Below are positions 60,001-64,000 of a DNA stretch of 64,000 nucleotides, in pieces. The stretch comes from Kryptolebias marmoratus. Taxonomy: Eukaryota; Chordata; Actinopteri; Cyprinodontiformes; Rivulidae. A model generated the notes under the pieces. The model had not been told where the DNA came from. It did not search any database and saw only the letters and a list, made by a program, of their open reading frames with translations. The stretch is from contig NC_051452.1 of NCBI RefSeq assembly GCF_001649575.2, forward strand, positions 16,217,421 through 16,281,420. Reading direction: 5' to 3'. Both the position numbers and the translations under genes were made by a program. Each line of letters starts with the position of its first letter. Position 1 is the stretch's first letter.

Positions 60001-62605
60001 GACCCAAATACTTGGATAAATGTAACCATGTTCTTGTCTCAAGAGTCCCATTAGATTTGTGGACATTAATTCAGTTTTAATATCGATGGTTGGTCTTATG
60101 AAACTGAATGAGTTGCAAAGTGTCAGGTAAACTCATTGAGGGTAAGGTGAAGGCTGTGTTGAGAACAGGTGAGCTGAACCCATTTAAAAACGTATATGGG
60201 CCATTTGTACAGGCTTCCATTAGACTAGTATTTCACTGTGCCTCTCTGAAGACTTCAAACCATCCCTACAGATGTTTTGCTGCTGAAAAACTGATTTGTA
60301 CATGGAAGGGAAAAGTAGTGCTGGGCGATATGGAAAAAAATCCTATATCACGATATGGATAATTTTATATCATAATAATGATATATAACACAATATACCA
60401 CAATTACGTACGTTGTCAGTTATTCTCTGAAAAATATGAAAAAATAATCTAATTTCTTACTTTTTTCAAGCTTTATTTTGAAGTGACATTTAACTGAACT
60501 TTCACAAATGAGATTTGCTGCATTTTAGTGCAGCAATATATATGTATCAAATGACAACAGACTCCATTATCTTCGGCCGGCTATAGTTTTACTTTTCGCA
60601 ACTTTCCCCGGCTCTTTTACAACTTTTTTGACCTTGCACTTTTTGGATTGTTAAATATTCTTTTTCGTGGTTCTTTTTTAAGTGATAGAAGAGGTTTGTT
60701 GTGTTGGCGTCAGATGAGAAAACAGTCTAATAGCAGAGTTAGCATTAGCAGAGTTAGCATATTACCTTTTTCTGCTCCGTGTCGGTCTTCTTGTACCAAA
60801 TCACAGACGTCCCCCCTCGTTTTGGTAAAAGTCTTTCTTTTTGGGCTGCCTGCTAGCTGTCTCTACTTGTTGCAACCCCGGGTTTGATACTTCATGCGTC
60901 TCCATCTTTCAGCACCTATGACTTAAATGCCGTCAAAATATACAGTGATAGAAAATCCGCAGAAAGCCGCTGCTGTAAAGCATGTCGCAAACCCACGCGT
61001 AAAGCAGCGTCATGTTGTAAAACAGAGGTTCTTCGCAAAATAATTGTTTTTTTCTTATTATTTATTACTTATATAAACTGACTGTATGCAAAGTGACAAC
61101 ACTAATACATTCGTTGTAGCCTACGTTATGAAATATTTACATGAATCATCAATACAATTATGATAGAAACGACAGAAACGATAGAGACGATAGAGACGAT
61201 AGAAGAAAATATATCACGATAGACACTTTTCTATCGTCCCCACGATATGTATCGTTATATCGCCCAGCACTAGGGAAAAGTGATGGATTATGATTGGATT
61301 GGTCAATTGGAGATAGGGAAGAGCATTTTGTGGATTGTTTAAGATTAAATCATGTAAATTATGTAATTTTCCATGATTTCTTGGATCAAGTCAGCCTTGT
61401 GATCCACAGAGCTTTGTTTTACCTTTGGGGTGGTAAACGGTTGCCCGTTCTGTCATGGGACAGTATTGTCACAATGCACTGTCTGCACTGAGACTGCTCA
61501 AACACTTTGCACTGGTTCCACTGGACAGAATTTTAGTTGCTCATATGACCAAAACTGGTCACACTCTGAAGCCCTGTCTGTATGTGTGCCTGTATATAGT
61601 GGTTTTGCATTGTTGGCTGACTAATTGTATCTGACATATTGTCATCAAAAATCCTAAGATTTCCCTATTCAGCTTCCAGTGAGAATCCAAAATGGATAAG
61701 GTTAAGTTTTTCTTGTTCTTGTACCTCATGTTGTTGTAGATTCTCCGTCATCCAGGACAGGTTAAATCCTAAGTTTTTTTTAAAACAACTGGTCTTCTTT
61801 TCTTGTTTCTTTGAAGACTTTCTGTCATACATTCTTAGAGCTTTTTCAATCCAAACTGAAAAGTGCCAAGATTAAAGCTTTAAAACTGCAGTGACTTGCT
61901 CCATGTGTTCCAAATATACAAGCTCTTCCCTCCCTCCAGAGGGTCATAAGGGTCTTTGTTAACCAAATCACATCTTCATGTGCATGACCACAAAACACTT
62001 TTATAAGGAATAGGCTAACAAAGACCATAACAATGACATACAGCTAAGACTAACAAAAATAAACTTAACCTGTCTTCTCAGAGGGTTCTGGTTTTCAGAA
62101 AATAATGCAAACACACAGTTTGAATGATATATTGTACTGCAATTTCTTGATGTTATAGAAGTTTATACGCTTTTTCCCTAGTAGTACTAGCTATTAGCTG
62201 GTGTAAGCTATTGTACTTGCTTCAATCTTGTGATCTTATCGCTAAACTTTTGATAATGGGAGAGGTTTACTTTGCTTGTTAGCAGCTCTGTGTAATAACA
62301 TAGTACTTTTATTTAAACTTGTAATATCCTTAGTTCCTGTGGCTCTACGTCCTCATTCTGAATGATAATTGAACATTTGCTGTGTTATTTTCATGTGATA
62401 TCAATGTTCTGATTCTCTGATGGTTCATTTTTCCTGTATGTGGCTTTGTCTGCAGAGTCTCGTGATCCTTTTGCGGCACCCAGAAGACAACAGGAACCAG
62501 ATTCGAGAACTGGCCCAGACACTGATGGACGGTGGAGTTCTGGATGAACTGATCCAGCAGAAACTGGATGCATTCAATACTCGATGGGATGAACTTATGG
62601 CAAGG
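7307..62605 (+). CDS. dmd: dmd, dystrophin: exons 19-29 (central rod, 594 codons), partial gene
   Basis: Dystrophin links cortical actin to the dystroglycan complex at the muscle membrane. Thirteen GT-AG exons join without a phase break and encode part of its spectrin-repeat rod, roughly repeats R4 to R9 (human residues about 765-1357). The actin-binding CH domains, WW, EF-hand and ZZ modules lie outside. Diagnostic stretches include [39 protein letters not shown] and [14 protein letters not shown]. These fit dystrophin better than utrophin, which as I recall has EVWSCWIELLHYL and VRILKDSIK at the matching places. Heptad-like helices with conserved Trp ([29 protein letters not shown]) mark successive repeats. 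Exon lengths match human except exon 19 (79 versus 88) and exon 21 (193 versus 181). Exons 20 and 23 are split. There are no stops or frameshifts, so the gene looks functional. Confidence 0.95.
8617..8727 (+). repeat. 24-bp coding tandem repeat
   Basis: About five units beginning gcggctgaaccc or gtggctgaaccc encode octapeptides of the type AAEPKESV / AAEPEVSA. The last unit is degenerate. It lies inside the gag-like frame. Confidence 0.85.
8727..8759. repeat. Perfect hairpin, 14-bp stem and 5-nt loop
   Basis: GATGTTTCAAATGG (8727-8740), loop CCGAA, then the exact reverse complement (8746-8759). It is at the right-hand break of the LTR-like fragment. Confidence 0.95.
11230..11342 (+). CDS. 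dmd: dmd exon 20a (5' part of human exon 20)
   Basis: CCAG|AGGGC at 11229/11230 is chosen over the AG two bases later because it completes codon G+AG and keeps the frame. The 113 nt encode [20 protein letters not shown] and on to [13 protein letters not shown], ending in phase 0 at AAAG|GTACAC. Together with the next exon (129 nt) it totals 242 nt, the size of human exon 20. The RW of NQRWVGF is the conserved spectrin-repeat tryptophan. Confidence 0.93.
11343..12316 (+). other. Extra intron inside dmd exon 20
   Basis: A 974-nt phase-0 intron absent, as far as I recall, from mammalian DMD. It starts GTACAC and ends TGGCAG, with AG|GT on both sides. Most of its length is a degenerate Rex-type LINE fragment. 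Confidence 0.85.
11540..12120 (-). mobile_element. Rex3/RTE-type LINE fragment, reverse transcriptase region
   Basis: On the minus strand, 11705-11917 encodes a stretch with [19 protein letters not shown], the F-x-DD catalytic box of a non-LTR reverse transcriptase in the form typical of fish Rex3-like elements. Flanking minus-strand sequence (to about 12010) continues the similarity with stops. It is a decayed 5'- and 3'-truncated copy. Confidence 0.75.
12317..12445 (+). CDS. dmd: dmd exon 20b (3' part of human exon 20)
   Basis: TGGCAG|GTG at 12316/12317 and CGG|GTGAGT at 12445/12446. The 129 nt (43 codons, phase 0 at both ends) begin [20 protein letters not shown] and end LKVQLDRCR. The NSENWLK tryptophan is the helix A marker of the next spectrin repeat. 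Confidence 0.93.
12755..13035. repeat. Unclassified interspersed repeat (same style as 19335 and 34085 copies)
   Basis: A segment with tggagtttgcagtgaaccca, then A-rich sequence with aaaaacaaaaagctgttgag and gcagcaaaacaaaactaaat, ending near atcatgaca. The same order of motifs (aacccannngca, an A-rich block, ggcagc-aaac-aaa, tgaca) is seen at 19335-19715. The family is common in fish but I cannot name it. Confidence 0.5.
13690..14640 (-). pseudogene. Tc1-like transposon remnant
   Basis: The minus strand from about 14485 encodes [20 protein letters not shown], typical of the start of Tc1 transposases, and further on [19 protein letters not shown] and KSCRPTRGP, the second HTH and linker. Frameshifts and stops separate the blocks, and the DDE region is not clear. 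The left end contains gtgaaagaagtatttgatcc, a common end sequence of such elements in fish. Confidence 0.75.
15760..15980. repeat. Composite intronic repeat family, copy with module B
   Basis: It carries ggttgcgaacacc, gtctgcaactgaaaattcc and gagtcaccgactagcctcca, shared in the same order with 50230-50370 and, in part, 63070-63170. No coding content. See the finding on this family. Confidence 0.5.
16400..16592 (+). CDS. dmd: dmd exon 21
   Basis: CTGACAG|GAA at 16399/16400 and CTGG|GTGAGA at 16592/16593. The 193 nt encode [20 protein letters not shown], then [19 protein letters not shown], ending in phase 1 as in human exon 21 (181 nt). The fish exon is four codons longer in the [11 protein letters not shown] segment between two helices, a place where spectrin-repeat loops tolerate insertions. 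Confidence 0.93.
16822..17200 (+). mobile_element. tRNA-headed SINE with GGAT-type tail
   Basis: The head gatggcacagtggcgcagg, with ttagagctgtcgcctcccag following, resembles a tRNA A box (TGGCGCAGNGG), and aaggttgcaggatcgc is a decayed B box. The body ends with aggagaagcgggtaaagaaa and atagatggatgg. The end resembles the Rex3 (GATG)n tail, suggesting mobilisation by that LINE. Confidence 0.7.
18111..18180. mobile_element. L2-type LINE or SINE 3' tail fragment
   Basis: It contains agtaaagtcaaaatttattt, atatagcacttttcagcaac and caattcaaagtgctttaca, the reverse of the L2-type 3' end seen at 43800-43890. Confidence 0.65.
18360..19335 (-). pseudogene. hAT transposase remnant (ZBED-like, C-terminal dimerisation region)
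   Basis: Minus-strand 18420-18704 encodes [20 protein letters not shown] followed by AKRKFNCN, matching the hATC dimerisation motif (N/C-P-L-x-W-W). Upstream on the same strand, 19160-19330 encodes [19 protein letters not shown] and then [19 protein letters not shown], a typical central hAT segment. The pieces are separated by non-coding sequence and stops. At 18355 the motif gggctgggtgttgtggcc with tcgattcgatttcg resembles a hAT end. It is inactive. Confidence 0.75.
19335..19715. repeat. Unclassified interspersed repeat with CTGTCA...TGACAG ends
   Basis: It starts tctgtcatgaatggggcag, contains ccaatttattaaataaaga and caaaaggctgtcatggcagc, and ends agtgacagtc. The opposing tgaca ends suggest a short LTR- or TIR-bounded element. 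A small duplicate of acaggtgagtgaatacaatc occurs at 19626 and again at 19752. Confidence 0.5.
21344..21536. mobile_element. hAT-type MITE, 193 bp
   Basis: Terminal inverted repeats of about 35 bp: left CAATGGTGTCCAATCCTGGT, right (reverse complement) CAGTGGTGTCCAACCCTGGT, both continuing into cctgga[a/g]ggccact. Flanks CTGTAGGG (21336-21343) and CCTCAGGG (21537-21544) match at 6 of 8 positions, a decayed 8-bp target duplication. There is no coding capacity. Confidence 0.88.
22480..22800 (-). repeat. Composite intronic repeat family, module A, minus orientation
   Basis: Read on the minus strand it contains, in order, the motifs ctcaccactgaa, tgtacatctacaactgatta, caaggtggttgcc and ggtagtagctgagagtca, the same order as the plus-oriented copies at 53680-54640 and 63540-63860. 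Confidence 0.65.
23188..23333 (+). CDS. dmd: dmd exon 22
   Basis: TCTTTAG|TTT at 23187/23188 and CAG|GTACAC at 23333/23334. The 146 nt, the human exon 22 size, complete G+TT and encode [20 protein letters not shown], then [10 protein letters not shown]. The frame continues open into the intron and a LINE begins only about 60 bp downstream, so an automatic gene model could extend this exon wrongly. Confidence 0.94.
23395..25977 (+). pseudogene. L2-type non-LTR retrotransposon (LINE), 5'-truncated and broken
   Basis: The first block (to 24188) is the end of an AP endonuclease, with [22 protein letters not shown] and [12 protein letters not shown]. After a frame change the reverse transcriptase follows: [40 protein letters not shown], and the catalytic [11 protein letters not shown]. 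The C-terminal part reads [14 protein letters not shown] through [11 protein letters not shown] and [12 protein letters not shown] stop at about 24653, frameshifts and a deletion just after the catalytic box show that it is dead. The 3' end is a short tail with gtgtccttgggtgtc and (att)n at 25955-25975, typical of fish L2. It could be assigned to a neighbouring CR1-group clade. Confidence 0.9.
26050..26800. repeat. Diverged direct duplication, about 130 bp twice, 610 bp apart
   Basis: 26050-26180 and 26660-26800 share, in order, ccattt-tcagaat, ccaacat, ca-gccttgt, acatctgagccag-atggc and a-tactaagc. Identity is moderate. No element ends are visible. Confidence 0.55.
30870..30985 (+). mobile_element. 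SINE 3' fragment with (GGAT)n tail
   Basis: It contains gactgctggagataggcacc, accctgaaaggagaagtggg and aaagaaaatggatggatgg, the same body and tail as the SINE at 16822-17200. The head is missing. Confidence 0.75.
31115..32002. mobile_element. hAT-type remnant with CGGBP1-like zinc finger and internal foldback
   Basis: The ends are inverted: left CAGACCTTCTAGGATTTCG, right (reverse complement) CTGTCCCTCCAGGATTTCG. ATTAAT lies immediately outside both ends (31109-31114 and 32003-32008). Plus-strand coding pieces read [17 protein letters not shown] (about 31395) and, from 31707, [20 protein letters not shown] followed by HFVSAQ. This C-x2-C ... H finger resembles the CGGBP1 and hAT-associated family. 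Between the pieces the first coding segment is duplicated in inverted orientation (listed separately). There is no transposase catalytic core. It is a non-autonomous, decayed element. Confidence 0.65.
31416..31676. repeat. Long inverted repeat, arms of 109 bp, 43-bp spacer
   Basis: Arm 31416-31524 pairs with 31568-31676 with only about nine mismatches (for example gcgctccgcag against cccgctccgcg). Both arms encode [20 protein letters not shown] on opposite strands. An RNA from either strand would fold into a long hairpin. Confidence 0.93.
34085..34620. repeat. Unclassified interspersed repeat, third copy of the TGACAG type
   Basis: It contains caaaggttttaattaactag, aaaaatccagagtgacaata, a region rich in aaac/aaataaac words and a final caccgtgacactg. 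The layout matches 19335-19715. No coding content. Confidence 0.4.
34640..36120 (+). pseudogene. Rex3/RTE-type LINE remnant in scattered pieces
   Basis: About 34720-34830 encodes a decayed RT segment with [16 protein letters not shown] sequence (tttgccgatgatgtggtttt). At 35985-36110, gagatgctggaacaggtcca and ggagggactttaaatccctt correspond to the C-terminal [17 protein letters not shown] region of the copy at 51233-51600. A SINE-like piece (35110-35290) and unrelated sequence separate the parts. It has many stops. Confidence 0.65.
35110..35290 (+). mobile_element. SINE-like element, family uncertain
   Basis: ggctgtggtagcttggtggt with a following gcaagtttgagccca resembles decayed A and B boxes of a tRNA-derived SINE. 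The body has gcaggaagggcatacggcgt, a phrase found in common fish repeats. Confidence 0.45.
37230..37960 (-). pseudogene. Tc1-like transposon remnant
   Basis: Minus-strand 37640-37700 encodes [20 protein letters not shown], resembling the VMVWGCFA block before the second catalytic Asp of Tc1 transposases. The sequence 37775-37960 (gattgatgggcagcaacag onward) recurs at 58375-58500, so it is a family-specific end region. It is heavily decayed. Confidence 0.55.
38979..39011. repeat. (AT)n microsatellite
   Basis: About 16 uninterrupted AT dinucleotides, intronic. Confidence 0.97.
39765..40130 (-). mobile_element. 5'-truncated L2-type LINE copy
   Basis: It shares tttgtatagcacatttcag, gcattcaaagtgctttaca, gcggactactaatcaaaggc and agctctaaacaggtgagttt, in order, with the start of the longer minus-strand copy at 43800. 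The tail is agtaagtaa. It has only the 3' untranslated part and the last codons. Confidence 0.85.
40745..41215 (+). pseudogene. L2/Rex1-type LINE C-terminal fragment
   Basis: Plus-strand sequence encodes, with frame breaks, [30 protein letters not shown] and a [14 protein letters not shown] end, matching the conserved C-terminal tail LxxLAPxYL ... VPR ... FKxxLKTHLF of these LINEs. The end includes gtgtagcatttagtcagcaa, aaaatgtactgtagaaa-like sequence and an end near tggcttgactc. Confidence 0.6.
41440..41640 (-). repeat. Composite intronic repeat family, module A, minus orientation
   Basis: It contains ctcagctataaccacattgg, ctaagttatagccattttgt and gttgactcaaaaagctaatc, reverse of the motifs tggctataactcag and actgattaactttttgagtc in the plus-oriented copies. 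Confidence 0.55.
41690..42310. other. GC-richer intronic segment, possible transposon 5' region
   Basis: The minus strand 42236-41919 has a 105-codon open frame with [17 protein letters not shown] and ending [11 protein letters not shown], but I recognise no domain. It is C-rich on the plus strand at 42120-42190. The segment differs in composition from its surroundings. It could be the start of a Harbinger-like element, which I cannot establish. Confidence 0.3.
42534..42634 (+). CDS. dmd: dmd exon 23a (5' part of human exon 23)
   Basis: TCTCAG|GCT at 42533/42534 and CAAAG|GTAAAA at 42634/42635. The 101 nt encode [20 protein letters not shown] and then [13 protein letters not shown], ending in phase 2. 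With the next exon's 112 nt it gives 213, the size of human exon 23, the exon holding the mouse mdx stop. Confidence 0.94.
43090..43690 (+). pseudogene. Tc1-like transposon, C-terminal half of transposase
   Basis: The plus strand encodes, with stops, a [20 protein letters not shown] block at 43198, [10 protein letters not shown] at about 43325, [10 protein letters not shown] (the QDNDPKH catalytic Asp block) and [20 protein letters not shown] (the second Asp and Glu region, S-P-D-x-N-P-x-E-x-L-W). Internal stops show it is dead. The right end has atgaatactttctcaagaca and ctgtagta, a usual Tc1-family terminus. Confidence 0.88.
43800..45920 (-). pseudogene. L2-type LINE, minus strand, interrupted by assembly gap
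   Basis: From 5' to 3' on the minus strand: 45804-45613 with [20 protein letters not shown]; 45583-45334 with [20 protein letters not shown] and [15 protein letters not shown] (end of the RT entry region); an 849-N gap; then 44478-44008 with [52 protein letters not shown] and [11 protein letters not shown]. The catalytic box lies in the gap. The tail is (tttac)n at 43800-43818. It could be relatively intact; the gap prevents judging that. Confidence 0.9.
44485..45333. other. Assembly gap, 849 Ns
   Basis: An unbroken run of N inside the L2 LINE. No feature can be called across it, and apparent long frames there are artefacts. Confidence 0.99.
46036..46147 (+). CDS. dmd: dmd exon 23b (3' part of human exon 23)
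   Basis: TGTAG|GTATC at 46035/46036 and TTTGAG|GTGAGA at 46147/46148. The first G completes AGG; the 112 nt encode [20 protein letters not shown] and then [11 protein letters not shown], phase 0. The ARW tryptophan is the helix C marker of a spectrin repeat. Confidence 0.94.
46235..46348 (+). CDS. dmd: dmd exon 24
   Basis: CTACTAG|AAT and ACA|GTAAGG. The 114 nt equal human exon 24 and encode [20 protein letters not shown], then [18 protein letters not shown]. This is one of the best conserved rod segments and a clear dystrophin marker. The intron before it is only 87 nt. Confidence 0.96.
47370..48904. mobile_element. hAT element with perfect 8-bp target duplication
   Basis: Ends CAGGGGTGGAAATTA on the left and, as reverse complement, CAGGGGTGGAAATTA on the right. 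ATTACAAC flanks it at 47362-47369 and at 48905-48912, an exact 8-bp duplication. Inner parts have ccggtggtgaatttgatcaa and, at the right, repeated gtggctggtaaaa. A gap hides 629 bp, so whether it carries a transposase is unknown. Minus-strand 48486-48365 has an open frame starting [20 protein letters not shown] without recognised domain. Confidence 0.92.
47736..48364. other. Assembly gap, 629 Ns
   Basis: An unbroken run of N inside the hAT element. Confidence 0.99.
49060..49215 (+). CDS. dmd: dmd exon 25
   Basis: GTTCAG|GCA and CAG|GTATGT. The 156 nt equal human exon 25 and encode [20 protein letters not shown], then [26 protein letters not shown] matches the dystrophin phrase DIQTIQPSLN. 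Confidence 0.96.
49216..49759 (+). other. dmd intron 25
   Basis: A 544-nt intron. I see no element or RNA gene in it. Confidence 0.8.
49760..49930 (+). CDS. dmd: dmd exon 26
   Basis: TGTGTAG|GCC and AAG|GTTTGT. The 171 nt equal human exon 26 and encode [20 protein letters not shown], then [24 protein letters not shown] sequence (here [16 protein letters not shown]). YLERDF-YKTPEEL is shared by dystrophin and utrophin, while ALKGGLDKT favours dystrophin. Confidence 0.96.
50080..50370 (-). repeat. Composite intronic repeat family, modules A and B
   Basis: Module A in reverse (aaaattgactaagttaaagc, gattagatgactccaaca, gtgctcaaaatatgtgttgg) runs straight into module B (gcgagactgcaattgaaaat, ttttgagttgccacctactg). 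This copy shows that both modules belong to one unit. Confidence 0.65.
51233..51600 (-). pseudogene. Rex3/RTE-type LINE, C-terminal fragment with (GATG)n tail
   Basis: Minus-strand 51595-51254 encodes [40 protein letters not shown], then [20 protein letters not shown] and [19 protein letters not shown], the unmistakable C-terminal end of this fish LINE. It ends in gcggaagaagatggatgg. Only the last 113 codons remain. Confidence 0.93.
52530..52770 (+). repeat. Composite intronic repeat family, module A, plus orientation
   Basis: It contains ccacagccaattgaacttca, actcagtcaatcttacagac, atagtagtagctgagacata and, later, ttttcaggaaataatcctta with gatgtacatctacaa. It stops 40 bp before the exon 27 acceptor. 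Confidence 0.7.
52811..52993 (+). CDS. dmd: dmd exon 27
   Basis: TTGTCAG|AGG and CTCGAG|GTGCAG. The 183 nt equal human exon 27 and encode [20 protein letters not shown], then [11 protein letters not shown]. The donor GTGCAG is weaker than the others in this gene but in frame with the next exon. Confidence 0.96.
53680..54640 (+). repeat. Composite repeat family, module A in tandem, about 3-4 diverged units of 250-300 bp
   Basis: Each unit has, in order, aaaatatctcat(g/a)aaccac, tgaaactttcag, catctacaactgataa, caagatggctgcc, atggctataactcag, ttttacagatattgagc and ggtagtagctgaga. Units begin near 53692, 53975, 54250 and 54420; the later ones are shortened. Confidence 0.8.
55336..56209. mobile_element. 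Non-autonomous hAT element, 874 bp
   Basis: Left end TAAGGGTGTAACGGTAC; right end (reverse complement) TAAGGGTATAATGGTAC. Flanks GTGAATAG (55328-55335) and GTGAAGTT (56210-56217) match at 5 of 8 positions. No transposase frame is visible; the interior is AT-rich with short frames only. Confidence 0.85.
56310..56590 (-). pseudogene. Tc1-like transposase fragment
   Basis: Minus-strand 56564-56310 encodes [39 protein letters not shown] and [10 protein letters not shown]. The W-x(3)-LWSDKS block contains the first catalytic Asp of Tc1 transposases. It continues for only about 85 codons. Confidence 0.85.
56600..56760 (+). mobile_element. LINE/SINE 3' tail of L2 type
   Basis: It contains cagtgtgtgaatgggtggat, gtagtgtgaagcactttgga, gtcctcgaacttgatgatgc and gctatgcaagtgcagacca, the usual 3' phrase of a fish L2-related family. 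Confidence 0.7.
56788..57799. mobile_element. hAT element, 1012 bp, with CpG-rich right half
   Basis: Left end CAAGGTTTCTCTCAGA; right end (reverse complement) CAGGGTTTCCCTCAGA, with a sub-terminal aagcctgg-ggt block on both sides. Flanks TATATGTG (56780-56787) and TATGTGTA (57800-57807) match at 6 of 8 positions. The right half (57300-57680) is dense in CpG, the left half AT-rich. No transposase motif is visible. Confidence 0.85.
58375..58500. repeat. Second copy of the repeat at 37775-37960
   Basis: Shared phrases in order: agattgatgggcagca, cagctgcttct-taaggt, ttgctgatgt, gttaacac, tgtatgctc-agagcagcaag and ctgcttttat. It is probably the end region of a Tc1-like element. Confidence 0.75.
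58672..58806 (+). CDS. dmd: dmd exon 28
   Basis: TTGCAG|GAG and GAT|GTAAGT. The 135 nt equal human exon 28 and encode [20 protein letters not shown], then [26 protein letters not shown] is the dystrophin form; utrophin differs here. Confidence 0.96.
58807..62455 (+). other. dmd intron 28
   Basis: It contains a hAT element (60316-61272) and a poly(A) run at 59938-59959. The segment 59080-59660 is less AT-rich and has a 77-codon plus frame (59192-59425, [20 protein letters not shown]) without a recognised domain; it may be an old element. The rest is unrecognised. Confidence 0.7.
60316..61272. mobile_element. Young-looking hAT element, 957 bp, perfect target duplication
   Basis: Left end TAGTGCTGGGCGATAT and right end its exact reverse complement (ATATCGCCCAGCACTA). 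GGGAAAAG flanks both sides (60308-60315 and 61273-61280), an exact 8-bp duplication. The interior has ttagcagagttagca duplicated and a (gatagagac)n-like run near 61165-61200. There is no transposase motif, so it is non-autonomous. Confidence 0.95.
62456..62605 (+). CDS. dmd: dmd exon 29
   Basis: CTGCAG|AGT and AGG|GTAAGA. The 150 nt equal human exon 29 and encode [20 protein letters not shown], then [20 protein letters not shown] and MAR. It ends in phase 0. Exon 30 is not in the window. Confidence 0.95.
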
Positions 62606-63220
62606 GTAAGAGCCACCTCAGAATTCGTACCTTGCTGGTTGTTTGTTCTCAAACTGTTAATAACCTGAGGCTATAAGAAACCAAATGTGACCAAGCCATC
62701 ACACTGCCATAATATCCTTACATATTTTATAGGTTTTGGATCATGACCCATTTCAGGTTACTTTGGTACAGTTTGATTTTGGTTTAATCTGAAATGTATT
62801 TATTTAGTCAGGACAGTGTGCAATTATAATGTAACTGTAAAAAGATTCAGTGCATTACATCAGATTTAGCCTCAGGCTAATTTTCATCTGTAGTCCCAAA
62901 CAGTTCTGCTCCAGTGTCCTCTGGGCTTTTCAAGAATTGTTTCTTCTTTTTATTTTTCCTAAACCAGTTCTTGTGGTAGACTTTGAAATGGCATGTCTTC
63001 TTTCTGGAAACACCTGTAAGCTTTACTCATTACTATCTGCGTTCTTAGGTTTGTAGTTACAAGTAATAGTGACTGTTGGAGACTAGTTGGTGACTCAGAA
63101 TTGCTAGAAAATTGCAAGAAAGTAGACAAATTTTCAGTTGCAGTTTCAGTTAATTTTGAGTGTTTGCAACCAACAAGCCATATGACTGCAGTTTGACTCT
63201 AGAGTTATTTGGAACATGTT

Positions 63221-63290
63221 CAAGTCAAGTCAAATATATTTATATAGCACTTTTCAGCAACAAGGTGGTTGAAAGTGTTCAAAATTCAAG
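63221..63290. mobile_element. L2-type LINE or SINE 3' tail fragment
   Basis: It contains caagtcaagtcaaatatatt, tatatagcacttttcagcaa and caaggtggttgaaagtg, nearly the same as 18111-18180. Confidence 0.65.
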
Positions 63291-63539
63291 CAAAGCCTGT
63301 CACGTGAGAAAACTATGAACCCTTGTGAACATTTTGTGACAATTTTGGAGGTTTGCTAGTAAATGCTTTTTACAAACCAGTCACAAACTGTCCCAGCCCA
63401 GTGGGATACTGGCTTTAACTGTAGGGGAATTGTCTTTTGGGGAGAAAAACCCTACTCCCTTGTGTTTAAGCTTTAGGTATGTGGTCAGCTTCACACTAAA
63501 AGGCCCACTGTGGTGTGTTAGAATTGATTTTTTTCATGG

Positions 63540-63860
63540 TTGTCCTCTTTTTTGTCACTAGGCAAATTTAAATGAAACTTCCAGGAAGTAAATATTGGAT
63601 GCACATCTACAACTATTTAACTTTTTAAGTAAATCCAGTTCATGAATTTGCCAACACAAAATTGGCTATAACTCATTCAATTCTACTGGTAATATGCTAA
63701 AATTTGAAGTGGTAGTAGCTGAGAGTCATTTACAACACATAGTGAACAGGACATCTTACAATTTTGCATGACATATTTTTATTTTTGAGGTTTGACTATA
63801 GGACTACAAGTTCTTTCTTACCAGAAGATAAAAGGCATCTGGCATGAAAAGTAGCAAACA
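63540..63860 (+). repeat. Composite intronic repeat family, module A, plus orientation
   Basis: It contains atgaaacttccaggaagtaa, atgcacatctacaactattt, aaaattggctataactcatt, ggtagtagctgagagtcatt and acaacacatagtg, in family order. Confidence 0.75.
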
Positions 63861-64000
63861 ATATGCATTCCTTCAAAGAATCCTAGGTCTTTAATTTGGT
63901 ACTGTTTAAGTCAGGCTAACTTGTCATAAATTTTAAAAAGTCTGTTGTTTTTTTTCGTTTTTCCAAGATGGCGCCAATGTGTGTGGCCTGCCGTCTCTTG

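Larger units (their letters stand above)
62606..64000 (+). other. dmd intron 29, 5' part
   Basis: It holds composite repeat pieces (63070-63170 and 63540-63860), an L2-type tail (63221-63290) and, at the very edge, the phrase ttccaagatggcgccaatgt, which resembles the 5' start of a fish LINE. No exon is visible. Confidence 0.65.

Noticed and set aside
7307..62605. Utrophin (utrn) instead of dystrophin
   Set aside because: The rod is similar in both, but [29 protein letters not shown] and [14 protein letters not shown] follow dystrophin, and exon lengths match DMD as remembered.

Overview
This is a vertebrate, almost certainly teleost, genomic window. Long introns with GT-AG borders carry an assortment typical of ray-finned fish: L2-type LINEs, Rex3/RTE-type LINEs ending in (GATG)n, Tc1-like transposase remnants, several hAT elements and tRNA-headed SINEs. 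No bacterial genes, operons, CRISPR array or rRNA were seen. The species cannot be fixed from the sequence alone. The window has three assembly gaps: one N at 6135, 849 Ns at 44485-45333 and 629 Ns at 47736-48364.

Left end (1 to about 5.75 kb, minus strand): the first four exons of thrap3 (TRAP150), an arginine/serine-rich mRNA-processing and transcription cofactor. A noncoding first exon lies next to a CpG-rich promoter at about 5.3-5.75 kb. The start codon is in exon 2 at 3216-3214, and the gene runs off the left edge inside exon 4.

Rest of the window (7.3-64 kb, plus strand): thirteen exons of dystrophin (dmd) encoding 594 in-frame residues of the spectrin-repeat rod. They match human exons 19 to 29. 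Exon sizes equal those I recall for human DMD for exons 20 (242), 22 (146), 23 (213), 24 (114), 25 (156), 26 (171), 27 (183), 28 (135) and 29 (150). Exons 20 and 23 are each split by an extra intron, and both extra introns carry AGGT across both splice junctions. The largest intron (19.2 kb) separates exons 22 and 23a; the smallest is 87 nt.

The two genes are not functionally linked. Their order implies either that thrap3 is nested, antisense, inside dmd intron 18, or that two unrelated contigs were joined at or near the N at 6135. The introns record much transposition: four hAT elements with recognisable ends near 100 percent or 60-75 percent target duplications, a hAT inserted in the terminal repeat of a Tc1/mariner-like element, a hAT remnant whose own coding segment has been duplicated in inverted orientation, an L2 LINE that leaves dmd exon 22 open in frame for 285 codons, and an unclassified composite repeat family that recurs in at least seven introns positions. 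I found no clear new enzymatic or defence system; the strongest leads are the gene nesting, the AGGT introns and the composite repeat family.
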